Part shown: in pieces, positions 22,005 through 34,000 of the stretch
Layout: each line of letters opens with the position of its first letter
How positions within the stretch are numbered: position 1 is the first letter of the stretch
Source: Macrosoma leucophasiata
Taxonomy: Eukaryota; Arthropoda; Insecta; Lepidoptera; Hedylidae
DNA length: 64,000 bases
Direction of reading: 5' to 3'
Assembly (NCBI GenBank): GCA_036365455.1
Contig: JAWQUS010000004.1
Span: 3,479,501-3,543,500, forward strand
Program-made: the position numbers and the translations under genes
The notes under the pieces: model-generated
What the model was told of the DNA's origin: nothing
Database searches by the model: none
Seen by the model: the letters and a program-made list of their open reading frames with translations, nothing else

Positions 22005-22276
22005 TGTTTTTTTTTTGTAATGGAAATGGCAAACAAGCTTGCAGTTCACATTGATGTTAAGTGATGACTGCAACCTATAGACACCCACCAAAGACCAAGG
22101 TCAAAATGCAGATGCGTTACCACTCCTGAGGCTTAAGGTGGTATGCCTCTGTGCCGAAAATTACAAGGCCGTACATTGCCACCTGACCGGAATACGATAG
22201 TGCTGAACACTACCGTTTAGCGGCAAGTATATTAGGTAATGCGATGGTGCCCACGCCCGCGAGCTCCGTCACTCGC
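22005..22276 (-). repeat. SINE-like family A, near full length
   Basis: Runs from a T-rich tail and GTAATGGAAATGGCAAACAA to CCGCGAGCTCCGTCACTC. The far 5' end (TACTGGTGG) is missing. Confidence 0.75.
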
Positions 22277-22288
22277 CGTCATTACATG

Positions 22289-22323
22289 TATAGTATAGTA
22301 TATAGTATAGTATATAGTATAGT
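22289..22323. repeat. Short tandem repeat (TATAGTATAG type)
   Basis: About three 12 bp units alternating TATAGTATAG and TATA. Simple sequence with no known role. Confidence 0.7.
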
Positions 22324-22335
22324 AATGAACATGGT

Positions 22336-22452
22336 AATGTATGTATGTATCTTCACGTCAGGTTCCTAACGGGGTAGGCAGAGAGTGTGGAGCGCCAGAT
22401 ATCCTGGTCCTGACAAACCTACCGTGCCTCATCTACATTCATCATTCTCTTC
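22336..22452 (-). repeat. RTE-like LINE 3' fragment
   Basis: Near-identical to 31034-31150, the 3' end of the full LINE (CTTCACGTCAGGTTCCTAAC, GGGGTAGGCAGAGAGTG). It is preceded by ATGTATGTATGTAT, which on the sense strand is a short tandem 3' tail, common for RTE elements. Confidence 0.7.
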
Positions 22453-22657
22453 ATACATGCACCTATGGGAATTATGTGTGATATAAGCTTCAGCGGTTAC
22501 TTATTATCAATATGAACGGCATTGCTGTTTGCCATCATTATTAAATTAAAAAATGGTAAATAAACAAATACTACAGCCTAGAGACAACGATGACTTTCAA
22601 CTTTGCCACTCAGGGTAGAGGCAAAGTAGCCTAGCTGACTTATTCTTAACGTAACTA

Positions 22658-22927
22658 CACGCCTGTAATTCCCGAAGGGGTGGGCAGAGGTAAATGCATG
22701 CATTCAAGCATACATGCAAACACCCACGACTCGCCGGTTACGTTTTGGCCCGTGTAATAGGTGGCGAACCTGTTGCCATCCCCGGGCACATTACCAAACT
22801 CCGAGGTACTGGGAAACTTCCAGAAAATTGAAAATCCTAATAAAGGATTCTAAAACGTTATCTCTGATAGTCTCCGACCCGGGAATCGAATCCAGGACCT
22901 CCAGCGTAGTAGTAGTAGCCTGCTACC
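22658..22927 (-). repeat. SINE family C, near full length
   Basis: Best family C copy. On the minus strand a tRNA-like head with B box GGATTCGATTCCCGGGTC lies at the right. The body contains TACCTCGGAGTTTGGTAATG and ends at CCCTTCGGGAATTACAGG. A Pol III origin is likely. Confidence 0.65.
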
Positions 22928-23009
22928 TTATTCTTAAAAGAATTGCAAGCAACCTTCACGCAATCCGTGTCAACCTGTAGCAGAGATATCTATTAAAAGA
23001 AACAAACTT

Positions 23010-23292
23010 TTACTGGTGGTAGAGCTATTACCTAATATACTTGCCGCTAAATGGTAGTGTTGAGCACTATCGTGTTCCGGTCCGGTGATAATGTACGGCC
23101 TACAGGGCCGTACATTATCACCTGACCGGAACACATTTCTGGAACAGAGGCATAACACCTTAAGCCTCAGAAGTGGTAACGCATCTGCATTTTGACCACT
23201 GGCCTTTGTGTAAGTGTCTACATGCTGCAGTCATCACTTAACATCAATGTGAACAGCAGGCATGAAATGCCACTTTCATTCCTAAAAAAAAC
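23010..23292 (+). repeat. SINE-like family A with internal snap-back inversion
   Basis: The 5' stem-loop is deleted (GGTGGTAGAGCTATTACC). In the middle, 23072-23100 and 23106-23134 form a 29 bp inverted repeat with one mismatch and a 5 nt spacer, after which the copy continues normally to the A tail. Confidence 0.75.
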
Positions 23293-23774
23293 AAATATCT
23301 GTCGATGCCAGATCTTATGCTTAACACTGATGAAGTAAAATACTTCAGATCCGAATCTTTAGATCTAGATACCTATTATCTGTATTCGTATCATGATCCA
23401 TGTATATACATTCTTAGAGATCAATCATTCGTGAAAATGTATAAGCGCCTGTCAATATTTTTAAGCAATACGACGTTCATTAAAGATTTTCAAGCTCCAT
23501 TGAAGCTTCATGTAATGTATGTTACGCCGATTTGTATCCTTGCACCACTATTTCCTATACCTATTAGGGTTTTGTTTTTGGATATCACTCCAGCCGAATG
23601 TGTCCACTGCTGGACAAGCCTTTTTTTTATAAATTGAGATGTACACTATTCTATCTGGTAAGTTGGATCAAACAGCACACAGTGTGCACGTTTGATTAAA
23701 ATCGGTTAAGTAGTTTATGAGTCTATCGCGGACAAACACTGTGACAGATAATATATATAATATTAGAGAAGATT

Positions 23775-23912
23775 ATGTTGACAGACAAGCAGACGGGCCA
23801 TCTAATGGAAATTGGTCACCGTCGCCTATGAACATTTGCAACACCAGGGGAGTTGCCAACGCGTTGCCAGCCCTGAAGGCCTCCTTTGACGTAATTTTTG
23901 AAGAACCCTGTA
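23775..23912 (-). repeat. LINE 3'-end fragment (second type)
   Basis: Matches 53120-53290 in reverse: CGTCGCCTATGAACATTTGC, TTGCCAACGCGTTGCCAGCC and GCCTCCTTTGACG. This is a common 3' end of a lepidopteran non-LTR element. Confidence 0.6.
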
Positions 23913-23971
23913 TTAGTGAATACTGCGGTCTATACATCTACACAAAAACTAATGTTACAATACAAATATAT

Positions 23972-24125
23972 AGCCACCCCTGAGGCCTAAGTTTTTATGC
24001 CATTTTTGGTAGTTATTCAAGAAACACGGTACTACTAACATCAATGTGAACTGCATGCTTGTTTGCCACTTCCATTACATAATAAAAGTAAATTAGATTA
24101 TGCGGTGGTGTATACGCACGCGAGT
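23972..24125. repeat. SINE-like family A mosaic fragments
   Basis: Three small pieces: minus (CACCCCTGAGGCCTAAG), plus tail (CATCAATGTGAACTGCATGC to TTACATAAT), then minus (ATGCGGTGGTG...ACGCGAG). The junctions suggest rearrangement. Confidence 0.5.
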
Positions 24126-24220
24126 TTCTTTAGTACCTACTCTAACACCAGTACATTCATATGTCTACATTACTTATACATAGAAATTTAACTTGGCAAA
24201 AATTGACCCGACGCACAATT

Positions 24221-24514
24221 TTTTTTTTTTTTTTTTTTAATGTAATGAAAGCGGCAAACAAGCATGCAGTTCACATTGATGTTAAGTGACGACTGCAGCC
24301 TATAGACACCCACACAAAGACCAAGGTCAAAGTGCAGATGCGTTACCACTCCTAAGGCCTAAGGTGTTACGCCTCTGTGCCGGAAATTGCAGGGCCGTAC
24401 ATTACCACCTGAACGGAACACGATAGTGCTGAACACTACCATTTAGCGGCAAGTATATTAGGTAATGCGGTGGTGCCTACGCCCGCGAGCTCGCTGGAGC
24501 TCTACCACCAGTAA
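24221..24514 (-). repeat. SINE-like family A, full length
   Basis: A complete copy from a long poly(T) (tail) to CTACCACCAGTAA (5' end). Near-consensus sequence suggests a relatively recent insertion. Confidence 0.8.
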
Positions 24515-25018
24515 TTTCTTTTTGTGCACCTTCGATCCAATAACAATGAGTCAGATTACTATCTAATTACTGTCACCGAATCCATGGACATCCATGATTC
24601 ATCATCGGCGATTGTAGGCGTGGTCTTATGATGTAATCGTGAGCCATTATTATCGTTACTGCTGATCATTTAATGATGCAATTGCTCGTATCATGACGAT
24701 TTGTGGCATTCAGATATTTAATTCGAGGGTTTAAATGATTGCAGTTAAATTTTAATGTGTGTTTAAGAGTCAGTCTTCGTTTTTATTAATAGATAGGTAG
24801 CTGGTAGCTTAGATGTATAAATATAGTTGAAGGCTTTTGAAACCTTTGTAAAGTAGAAACCACCGCATTACCCAATATATCTGTCGCTAAAGAGTAATGC
24901 TCAGAACAAGGAACTAACGGTTCTCAGAGGCAAAACAACTCAAGCCTCAGGGGTGGTGTCAGGATTTGTACCTGCCATTTTATTGAAAAAAAAAATGTAA
25001 CATCCTTAAATTATCACT
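24515..25018. other. Intergenic with a decayed SINE fragment
   Basis: Nothing coding. 24856-24957 holds a decayed plus-strand family A piece (ACCACCGCATTACCCAATAT, CAAGCCTCAGGGGTGG). Confidence 0.4.
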
Positions 25019-25298
25019 TATTGGTGGTAGAGCTCCTGCGATGGAGCTCGCGGGCGCAGTCACCACCGCATTACCTAATATACTTGCTGCTAAATGGTAG
25101 TGTTCAGTACTATCGTGTTCCGGTCAGGTGGTAATGTAAGGCCCTGTAATTTCCGGCACAGATGCATAACATCTTATACCTCAGGAGTGGTACCGCATCT
25201 GCATTTTGACCTTGGTCTTTGTGTGGGTGTCTATAGGCTACAGTCATCACTTAACATCAATGTGAACTGCATGCTTATTTGCCACTTCTATTATATAT
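25019..25298 (+). repeat. SINE-like family A, full length
   Basis: From TTGGTGGTAGAGCTCCTGCG to CTTCTATTATATATG. Hairpin GAGCTCC/GGAGCTC is intact with a changed loop (TGCGAT). Confidence 0.8.
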
Positions 25299-26857
25299 GA
25301 AAACTATCCTACAAGTTTGTAAAAAGAATCCATAATGATCATCACCAGTAAAATGATGCTTTACAAATATACTGCAGTAGCTTTTAAGTGTTGACAATAG
25401 ACATATCATGACAAATGCCCAACTGATGGTGAAAGTTTAAATATTTGAACAAACGTTTGGTAACATGTGGTGTATTTGTTCCATTTAATGTAATGGATAC
25501 CAGTTTATGCCAACAGAATTAGATTCGAAGAAGGGTTTTATATTTATGTTACTGTTTTAGTCCTGGTGACGCCAAAGCAAGTCTAAGATTTTAACCGAGT
25601 TCAAAAAGGAGGAGGTTCTCAATTCAGCCAGCATTTTTTTAATGCGTTTTTTTTTTCACGCGGGTCCCTTGGGTATCGTCATATGAACCCGCGTTTATAA
25701 TAATTGTGATGTTTAAAATATGTGAATTAAAAAATATTGCGTCACTTTTTCGGTGTGATTAATACGTACATTCATGCCACATTATAGTTTTCTAGTATCA
25801 AATCTTTGAGCATTGCAGCTACGGACAGACGAACAGACGAACGAACATGACGAAACTGTAAGGGTTTCTTGTAGGTTACCAAAATCTAAAAACGAAAATA
25901 TTTCCATTTTAAAATCGACCTTTTCATTTACACAAACCTTTTCAATAACAGTTTTTTTACAACCGAATAAAGAAAAGATTGAAATGTTTTTCAGGTACTG
26001 CGCTACAAACACTTCTTCATACGGTCAGGGGCTAAAAACAATTATCAAGTTCAAAGCTATTCCACCTTCATAAGGATTCCATGTCCCTTATATTGTTTAA
26101 GGACAAAGAATCCCCAGGCCCTGACCACCAACAATTAGCAGTTTTAATAATGTCCGAAGTCCAATTAAGCAGCTGAATAATATGGAATATATTTAATTAT
26201 TTTCTCTTTGTCCAATTAAAGAGAAAAATTCGGAAGTTTGAACTGTTTGAAATATTAAATTCGGGTTTTATTATTGGTAAGCGGCAATTAGGAATGGACC
26301 CAAAACAAATTCAATTAAAATCGTAATATAATTAGAAATGGGGAAATCAAAATTCTGGATCGAGTTGTTAAATTTTCAATCGGTTTTAATAATATGGATT
26401 GGGGAGTTCCTTATTTCATATAAAATTGTTAGAACGAAAATCCCTAGTTTTTGACTTACCTACCTGTACTTCAAGTGTTCAAAATGTTGTTTTATATCAT
26501 AATTTTTTACATAAAAAATTCTTACGTCATGGAATTGAATATTATTACTGTAATATTTTATTTTTCCCATTTTCACATGCCAGTGAGTTTTTTTTAATTT
26601 CGAATATTCTATTATTTGAATCTCCCAATTTTGCATGGCATAAAGTTTTATGTTCTAAGTATTCTATTACATAATCTGTATTTGAAAACATATTAAGAGT
26701 TACTCGCCATCTCCCACGATAAAAATTCGCACGATCTGGCGAATTGGCACCTTTTGAATTTCTGTCGTCAACTCGCACGCTCATACAAAGTACAGCCAGG
26801 TAAATAAATTTTAAATTAAATTTTAAAAACGAGAATGCTGCTGCTATTGACTAACTT
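25299..26857. other. Intergenic, old repeat traces only
   Basis: Contains AAAAAGGAGGAGGTTCTCAA near 25605, a phrase I associate with lepidopteran repeats, and GACGAACAGACGAACG near 25830. Open frames at 25782-26073 and 26399-26784 overlap on both strands and lack motifs. Confidence 0.4.
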
Positions 26858-26858
26858 A

Positions 26859-27014
26859 TTTTATGTAATAAAAGTGGCAAACAAGCATGTAGTTCACATT
26901 GATGCTAAGTGATGAATGCAGCCTATAGACACTTACACATAGACCAGAGGCAAAAAATGCATATGCGTTGCCACACTTTAGGTATTACGTCTCTGTGATA
27001 GTTATTGCATAGCC
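26859..27014 (-). repeat. SINE-like family A, 5'-truncated
   Basis: TATGTAATAAAAGTGGCAAA to GTCTCTGTGATAGTTATTGC. It belongs to the variant subfamily with GTGATAGTTATT. Confidence 0.65.
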
Positions 27015-27414
27015 AATATATTTAACATCAATCCAAGTGCAACAGAACTAAAACATTTTAAGAGAGGATTAAAGCATAGTTAAAATCGTCCTAATATTTC
27101 AGGACATGTTCAATATTCGTTCATGAAACATTCACATTCATACGGTTTAAACCCATGTATAACGTAGATAACCCAACCGATATGAACATTTAGAACTAAA
27201 ACTAATCAACGATACAGTACGACAGTCTCCACTTTGGTCTGATTAAATTTGTACGGAAACCTAACTGTCTCCCGTATAACCGAGTTTGCTATGCTGTGAG
27301 CGAAGCAATTAAGAACTACTGATATTTATCACTATTGGCGATAGGTTCTGTTTGAGTTTCACAAAGGCTTTTGAATTTAATTATGGTTATGGTATTCAAA
27401 TTTGTGCAGAACGT
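27015..27414. other. Intergenic, nothing recognised
   Basis: AT-rich sequence without gene or repeat signals. Confidence 0.4.
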
Positions 27415-27680
27415 TTTTTTATGTAATAAAAGTGGCAAACAAGCGTGCAGTTCACATTGATGTTAAGTGATGACTGCAGTCTACAGATACCCACACAATC
27501 CACTCCTGAGGCATTAGGTGTTATGCCTCTGTGCCGGAAATTACAGGGCCGTACATTACCACCTGACCGGAACACGATAGTGCTGAACAAGTGAACACTA
27601 CCATTTAGCGGCAAGTATATTAGGTAATGCGGTGGTGCCTACGCCCGCGAGCTCCGTCACTGGAGCTCTACCACCAGTAA
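27415..27680 (-). repeat. SINE-like family A with internal deletion
   Basis: From TTATGTAATAAAAGTGGCAA to CTCTACCACCAGTAA. It lacks the AAAGACCAAGGTCAAAATGC block and carries a small duplication GAACAAGTGAACACTACC. Confidence 0.75.
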
Positions 27681-28591
27681 GAACACGTAAAAATGAACAT
27701 GTAAATTATTTTAACATCTAATTCTGTCAACAGTTTAAAGTTCTCACTTTAGTGGATTTTAATAAATCATTTATGACTTTTGATCTTCATGATTCTTTAC
27801 TTTTATAAAGTTTCTGTGAGAGAAATGGTTTTATTGTTTATATATCTACTAATTTGATATTTAAATTTATTGGATATTGAGAAAGTCATGAAAAAGCAAC
27901 AGTTTACTATCCTTTTTTACCTTACTGGATATTTGTAATGACATCAGCAAAAACAAAAAATCCAGTATTTTACGTTCGTGATTTCGATATCGTTAATAAA
28001 TAATAATAATAAATATACAACAATGATCATTTGTTTGTTTACCAGCAACTCAGTCGGACAAATTATTTCTAACTTCTTAGTGCGAATTTATCAATGGTGT
28101 ATCGAAAGGTGGCATACTCTTTCTCTCTCTATTAATATGTTTTCAACTTGATCAATTTAAGTAAACTTTTAATCCGGATAACCTTCATGTTTATTATCAG
28201 GTCAATTTCATAATATTTATAGCTATACAGATGTCAATAGCGATCTAAAAGCAAGTGAAGCTGTAACTTACACTACTTCCACAAACTTTTCATCCCATTT
28301 TAGCTTATAGTCAGATTAAAAATAGACACGGCTTCTAAAATGAAAATGTCATGTAATGTCTCAATTAAATTTATATTATGGCCTGACTATAAAATAAGAC
28401 AGTGTAGAAGCGACGACCAAAAAAGTAGACCAACCGCGCGATAAAATGCATGTCAACGATAAAAACGTCACAATTAAAGATAATTCGTCATTGTCAGCCA
28501 CACGCGTAGCTATCAGGTATTATCAAAACGTAATGTACAAAGGTGCTGACACATTTTTTATTCAGAATTTTGAAACTATTTTCCGTATGTT
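27681..28591. other. Intergenic, nothing recognised
   Basis: AT-rich, with only the short open frame at 28446-28670 running into the next SINE. Confidence 0.4.
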
Positions 28592-28866
28592 TACTGGTGG
28601 TAGATCTTCAGTGACGGAGCTCGCGGGCGTAGGCACCACTGCATTACCTAATTTACTTGCCGCTAAATGATAGTATTCAGCACTATCGTGTTCCGGTCAG
28701 GTGGTAATGTAGGTATGGGCCTGTAATTTCCGGGCATAACACCTTAGGCCTCAGGAGTGGGGACGCATCTGCATTTTGACATTGGTCTTCATGTGGATGT
28801 CTATAGACTGCAGTCATCACTTAACATCAATGTGAACTGCATGCTTGTTTGCCACTTACATTTTTT
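28592..28866 (+). repeat. SINE-like family A, full length
   Basis: TACTGGTGGTAGATCTTCAG to TTTGCCACTTACATTTTTTT. The inner stem is weakened (ATCTTC against GGAGCTC) while the outer GGTGG remains. Confidence 0.75.
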
Positions 28867-28952
28867 TAATGTTATGTATATTAAATTATTACATAAAAAA
28901 ATGACATATTTCATATTAATGGCCTTGAAATTTATGTCAAACGAAATATTTG

Positions 28953-29055
28953 ATGATGGCAACGCATCTGCATTTTGACCCAATTTTTGTGAAGATGTCT
29001 GTAGGCTGCAGTCGTCACATACTATCAAAGTGACATGCATTCTTGTAAAAAAAAA
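28953..29055 (+). repeat. SINE-like family A 3' fragment
   Basis: GGCAACGCATCTGCATTTTG through GTAGGCTGCAGTCGTCAC to an A tract; variant subfamily. Confidence 0.6.
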
Positions 29056-29194
29056 TAACGCATTGCTTATTTATACGTAAGGTTATATTTATGCGTGGTG
29101 CTTAAATTGAGACAAATTTGTGACACATTTCCTAACTCAGGAGTAGATGGGACTTACCACTAAATGTTTTTTCATTTTCTGAAAGTTTCCAAGT

Positions 29195-29345
29195 ACCTCG
29201 GCGTTTGATAATGTGTCCGCATATGACAACAGGCTCACCACCTGTTATTTGGGCCAAAATGTAACCAGCGAATTGCGGGTGTGTGCAAGTATGCTTAAAT
29301 GCATGCATTTACATCTACCTACCCCTTCGAGTATATTACAGGCGT
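29195..29345 (+). repeat. SINE family C, partial, sense plus
   Basis: CAAGTACCTCGGCGTTTGAT, GGCCAAAATGTAACCAGCGA and TGCATGCATTTACATCTACC in the order expected for the plus orientation. The tRNA-like head is missing. Confidence 0.5.
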
Positions 29346-29885
29346 GAAATTACGTTTTTTCTCTCTAATTCACTCTAGCTATTCTTTCACCAGTTAACCA
29401 CTGCGCTCAATAATAAAAATGCAATAATCACATACTACATAAACTCTGCCTTCAGTATCTGTCATAATAAAACCACCCAAGTATGTCACTACCCTAAAGC
29501 AATCACTCATTAACAATAGACGACATCCTGAGATTAATATTGGTCATTCTAACATTATTAACATCATCGGGTCAACCAAGGACCAATTTAATTCTACAAA
29601 CGAATTTTACCATTCCCAAAATTTTATTTTACCTTTAGATAGTAAATTTAAGACTCAAATTGGTTTGACACGCTGTTTTTGACTCAAAAAACATTGTCAA
29701 TGTATTCAAAGGATCCTAATTATAATTTGAATCGTTTAGGAGTTAAATATTTTCGACGTGAAATAGACAGAAAAAAAATGTTTGAAGACATCGTCTCGAG
29801 TTTGGTCAACAGAGCTGTGGCGTAAGGAATCTATAGATCCGATATTAGTGTTTTTAAAATGAAAAAAAAAACGTTTCTTTACACT
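29346..29885. other. Intergenic, nothing recognised
   Basis: AT-rich sequence; no gene or repeat supported. Confidence 0.4.
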
Positions 29886-30115
29886 TGTTACCCCCAAAGC
29901 CTACTGGGCCAACTGGGCAAGGATAAATGCATGCATTCAAGCATATCGGTAAACATATATGATTCGCCAGTTTCATTCTGACCCATATAATATGTGGAAG
30001 CCTATCCGAGTACATTACCAAACTCGAAGGACTAGGAAAAAAAAAAACATTAGCACTTATATCCGACCCGGGAATCGAACCCTCGGACCCAGCGTAGCGA
30101 TAGTGGCCTGGTGAG
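29886..30115 (-). repeat. SINE family C, near full length
   Basis: Contains GGATAAATGCATGCATTCAA and, at the right, a B-box-like segment GGGTTCGATTCCCGGGTCGG read on the minus strand. Confidence 0.55.
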
Positions 30116-30375
30116 CCAGTTATAAGTATTAATGGAAAAATCCCATTTTATAAAAGGAACATTGATAAACATTTATCTCGCTTTAGACGATCGAGTTATG
30201 AATAATCGTATCTAAGATTGAGCAAAAGCATTATAACCGGTCATAATACACAAAATTAATACTTATTGCACAAAATATACTACTAATTATGATATCTAAC
30301 TATAATTATAGTAATCAAATAGCACGCGACAAAACAATGAGTCATATAAAAATTAAATAAACAGCTCATTAGTTA

Positions 30376-30490
30376 ATACAATAAATGTTTTATATTATTT
30401 TGCATTAACACATGCTTGTGAAATATATTATGGCCGCGAGTTCGAGTCCCGCCTGAAGTCAAAATTTTTCTTTACATTTTTCTTTAAATA
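30376..30490 (+). mobile_element. tRNA-like module element, internally deleted
   Basis: The left TIR (TTGCATTAACACATGCTTGTG) is joined directly to the 3' half of the tRNA-like unit (GCGAGTTCGAGTCCCGCCTG) and the tail. The A box and 5' body are lost. Confidence 0.6.
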
Positions 30491-30775
30491 AAATAATACA
30501 ATAAATCCAGTTCTTATAATAATTTGGTAACATACAACAAATAAAAAGTTAAATGCTAATGTTTAATTTATAATTACGGTAAAAAATGGCCCGTTATATA
30601 ATTTTAAGCACAATAGTAAGTCTTGTAATGACTTTATTGCGGTTTTAATACCAAAGGAACAACATTTTTTTGTTAAAAATTTGAACAGCAAGAGTTATAG
30701 TTGGAAGCAAGGCGACGATAAAGTCTTGGTTGTATTGTACACGTAAAAAAAATCAATAACTCAGTAATCTCAGGC

Positions 30776-30985
30776 CTGTATTTCCTGGAGCGGTAGGCGG
30801 AGGTAAGTAGCGAGCAGACGATTCACCAGTTAAGTTTATTAACCACCAATTTAGTTAAGTTTATTAAGGCCCATGTAACAGGTGAGTCTATCGATATCTC
30901 TGGACTCATTATCAAACACCGAGTAACTCTCAACCCCAAATCGAACCCAGAACCCCAGCGTTGCAGTATTGGCCTGCTACCACTA
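30776..30985 (-). repeat. SINE family C, partial with internal duplication
   Basis: Contains GCGGTAGGCGGAGGTAAGTA and CAGCGTTGCAGTATTGGCCT. A short block AGTTAAGTTTATTA is duplicated inside. Confidence 0.45.
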
Positions 30986-31029
30986 AATTACTGCATCAGA
31001 GGAGAGACGGGGCTCACGAAAACTTGCGA

Positions 31030-34000
31030 AAATATTTATGTATCTTCACGCCAGGTCCCTAACGGGGTAGGCAGAGAGTGTAGAGCGCCAGACATCCCGG
31101 TTCTGACAAACCTCTCGTGCCTCGTCTACCTTCATCATTCTCTTCATACATGCACGCCGATTCCTAAGACTTTTGACCCCACCATCAGACAGAACTCGAC
31201 CTATTTGGTCATGGTAGGTCAGCCTTGGTCTTCCTGGGCCTCTGCAACCATCCACATTCGCATTGTATATCTGTTTAGTCATTCGCTCATTCGACATTCT
31301 TTCTATATGCCCGAACCATCGGAGCATGCCTTTTTTCATTTTTACACCGATACTATCATTCACACAAAGTCTCTTTCTTACATCTTCATTACGAACGCGA
31401 TCGGTGAGTGATACACCGCAGATCTTGCGCAAAGATCTCATCTCGACCGCGTTCAACTTACTTTCATGCTCTTTCCTGCATACCCAGCTCTCGCTTCCAT
31501 ATAAAAGCGTTGGAGTAAGTACAGCATTATGTACGGCTAGTCGAGCCCGCTGGCTGAGATGTTTCGATTCTAGCAGCTTACCCAACGCTCCATTCACGCA
31601 ATTCCCAGCAAGCACTCTTCTTTCTATGTCAGTGGTGTACCTACCATCCTTGCTAAAAGCACATCCAAGATATACAATTTCATCAACCTGTTCTAACACT
31701 GCATCATCTACTACTACCCTTGCATTTGTTCTCTGTTCATCTCTTTCAAATACTAATACTTTAGTTTTATCCACATTCAATTGTAAGCCTTTCTCCATAC
31801 AATCCTCTTTCATGACTGTGACTAGTGCTTGTAGCCCAGATGGTGTAGAGCTAACAATTACCGCATCATCTGCGTAAAGCAGACAGTTCACCACTAAGTC
31901 ACCCATACGCACTCCCACATCCATCAACTTCACCCTCTGGAGGCATTTGTCCAGATATATAATAAACAGCCTAGACGAAAGCACGCAACCCTGTTTGACA
32001 CCGATGTTAACATCAAACCAGGGTGACATGTTACCATCTACCCGCACACATGCTTGACAGCCCACATACGTGGACTGTATTGCACGGAGCAGACTGCCAT
32101 CAATACCATACTCTGGCAAAATGTCCCACAGCTCCTTTCGTAATACCCTATCAAACGCCTTCTCCAAATCCACAAAACCGCAGAAAACCTTCTGGCTCAC
32201 AGCAAGATGCTTCTCTACGATGTTGCGGAGGGAGAAAACTTGATCCATACATCCTCTTCCAGTTCTGAAACCACCCTGTGCATCCCACAACAACCCGTCG
32301 GACTTCTCTTTCATTCTTCTTTCTAAGACTTTCCCATACACTTTAGCTGCCAAACTGATCAAACTGATCGCTCGATAGCTGGTGCAGTCCATACGTGAAC
32401 CCTTGCCTTTATACAAAGGCACGATGACCGCACACCGCCAATCCTTTGGGATTCTTCCGGATCTCCAGCAAAGGTTGCACAACACCCAGAAAGAATCCCA
32501 AAGGGCAGCACCACCATATTTGATCATTTCGGCAGAAACCTGATCAATACCCGCAGCCTTACCACATTTCAAACTTCGTATCGCCCTTACAATCTCATCT
32601 ATTGTTATATCCTCACAAGCCGGCACCGTCAAGTCAGCAACTCCGGCGTCAGGGTTGTGAGCATAATCATACATTTCCCCATAATACTCGCTCCATCGTT
32701 TTAACACATCTTGCGTGTTCTCAAGAATGTCACCCAACTTAGATTTTATTCTATTCATTCCAGAAACTGGAGAAGAGCTTCTAGACTTTTTCACCTCCCT
32801 CCAATAGAGTTTGATGTTAGTCTCAAAGCTCTTCGCCAGTCTCTCATCAGCTTCCACTTTATCTCTCTCACGCTTTTCATTCACTAAAATCTTGGTGTCA
32901 TTCTTGAGCCGACGGTAAATTTCTCTCTTCTCATCTCTCATACCATTATTCATTTGCAAAGATGCTACATAATCCAGCCATGCTTTCTTCTTTCTTTCAA
33001 CGGAGTCTTGCACCTCCTTGTCCCACCACGCATCCCCTTTCAAGGATTTGCGTATCTTTGCATAACCACATACTTCTTTCGCAACTTCCACCATACTATC
33101 TTTCATAACTTGCCAACATTCATCCATGTCCAAGTCCGTAAGACAAACCTTGTCTAACTTTTCACGGACTTGGCGTTCATACACTCTCCTTGCACTAATG
33201 TCTTGTAACTTTTCACTCTTTATTCTTTCAAGTCCTCCGAAAGGCACACGGACACGCCAATGTCGCCATTTCGAACAGACCCCTAAACCGGCTTATTACC
33301 AAGTAGTGATCTGTATCAAGAGTGGGACCTCTGTAGGCTCTAGTGTCCATCAGGCTCTTCCGAAGACGACTATCAACCATGATCAAATCAATCATACTTT
33401 TTTGTTCATTCCTCCTCCATGTATACGTGTGAATGTCCTTATGACGGAATTCTGTGTTAGACACAAGGAGACTTCGTTCCAAGCATAAGTCAAGTATCAG
33501 CTTACCAGCATCATTTACTCTTCTATCACCATATGGACCTAGAACGGCCTCGTATCCTGGCCGCCTGGTCCCGACCCATCCATTCAAATCACCACACAAA
33601 ATTACCCTTTCATTAGCTTCAACCATATCGAGAACTTCCCTTGTAGATTCCCAAAACTTCTCCAGGTCTTGGGTCGTCACTGAGCTAACCGGTGCATAAG
33701 CTGCTACCAAAAACACCCTAGTGACGCCCAATTTAATTCGGACCCAGATTAGTCTCGGGTTCACCAAACCATAATCTTTCACTCCAGTGACTAAACGAGA
33801 GGACAGAAGGACGCCCACCCCCGCGCTGGCATGATCGCTCTGTTGCACACCTGCCCACAGAGCCATCGCGCCACCCGGGAGATCTTCGACCTCGCAGCCC
33901 TTTCGTTTAGTCTCTGTTACACACAAAACATCCAGGCGTCTCACACTCATTACGTTCGTCAACTCATTCATCTTCTCACAAATTCCACCTCTCACATTCC

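Noticed and set aside
23305..23637. 110-codon open frame on plus
   Set aside because: It begins at the end of a SINE and runs into a common repeat phrase (TGTCCACTGCTGGACAAG). No motif.
31205..31877. Open frames on plus antisense to the RT
   Set aside because: They are shadows of the LINE coding strand.
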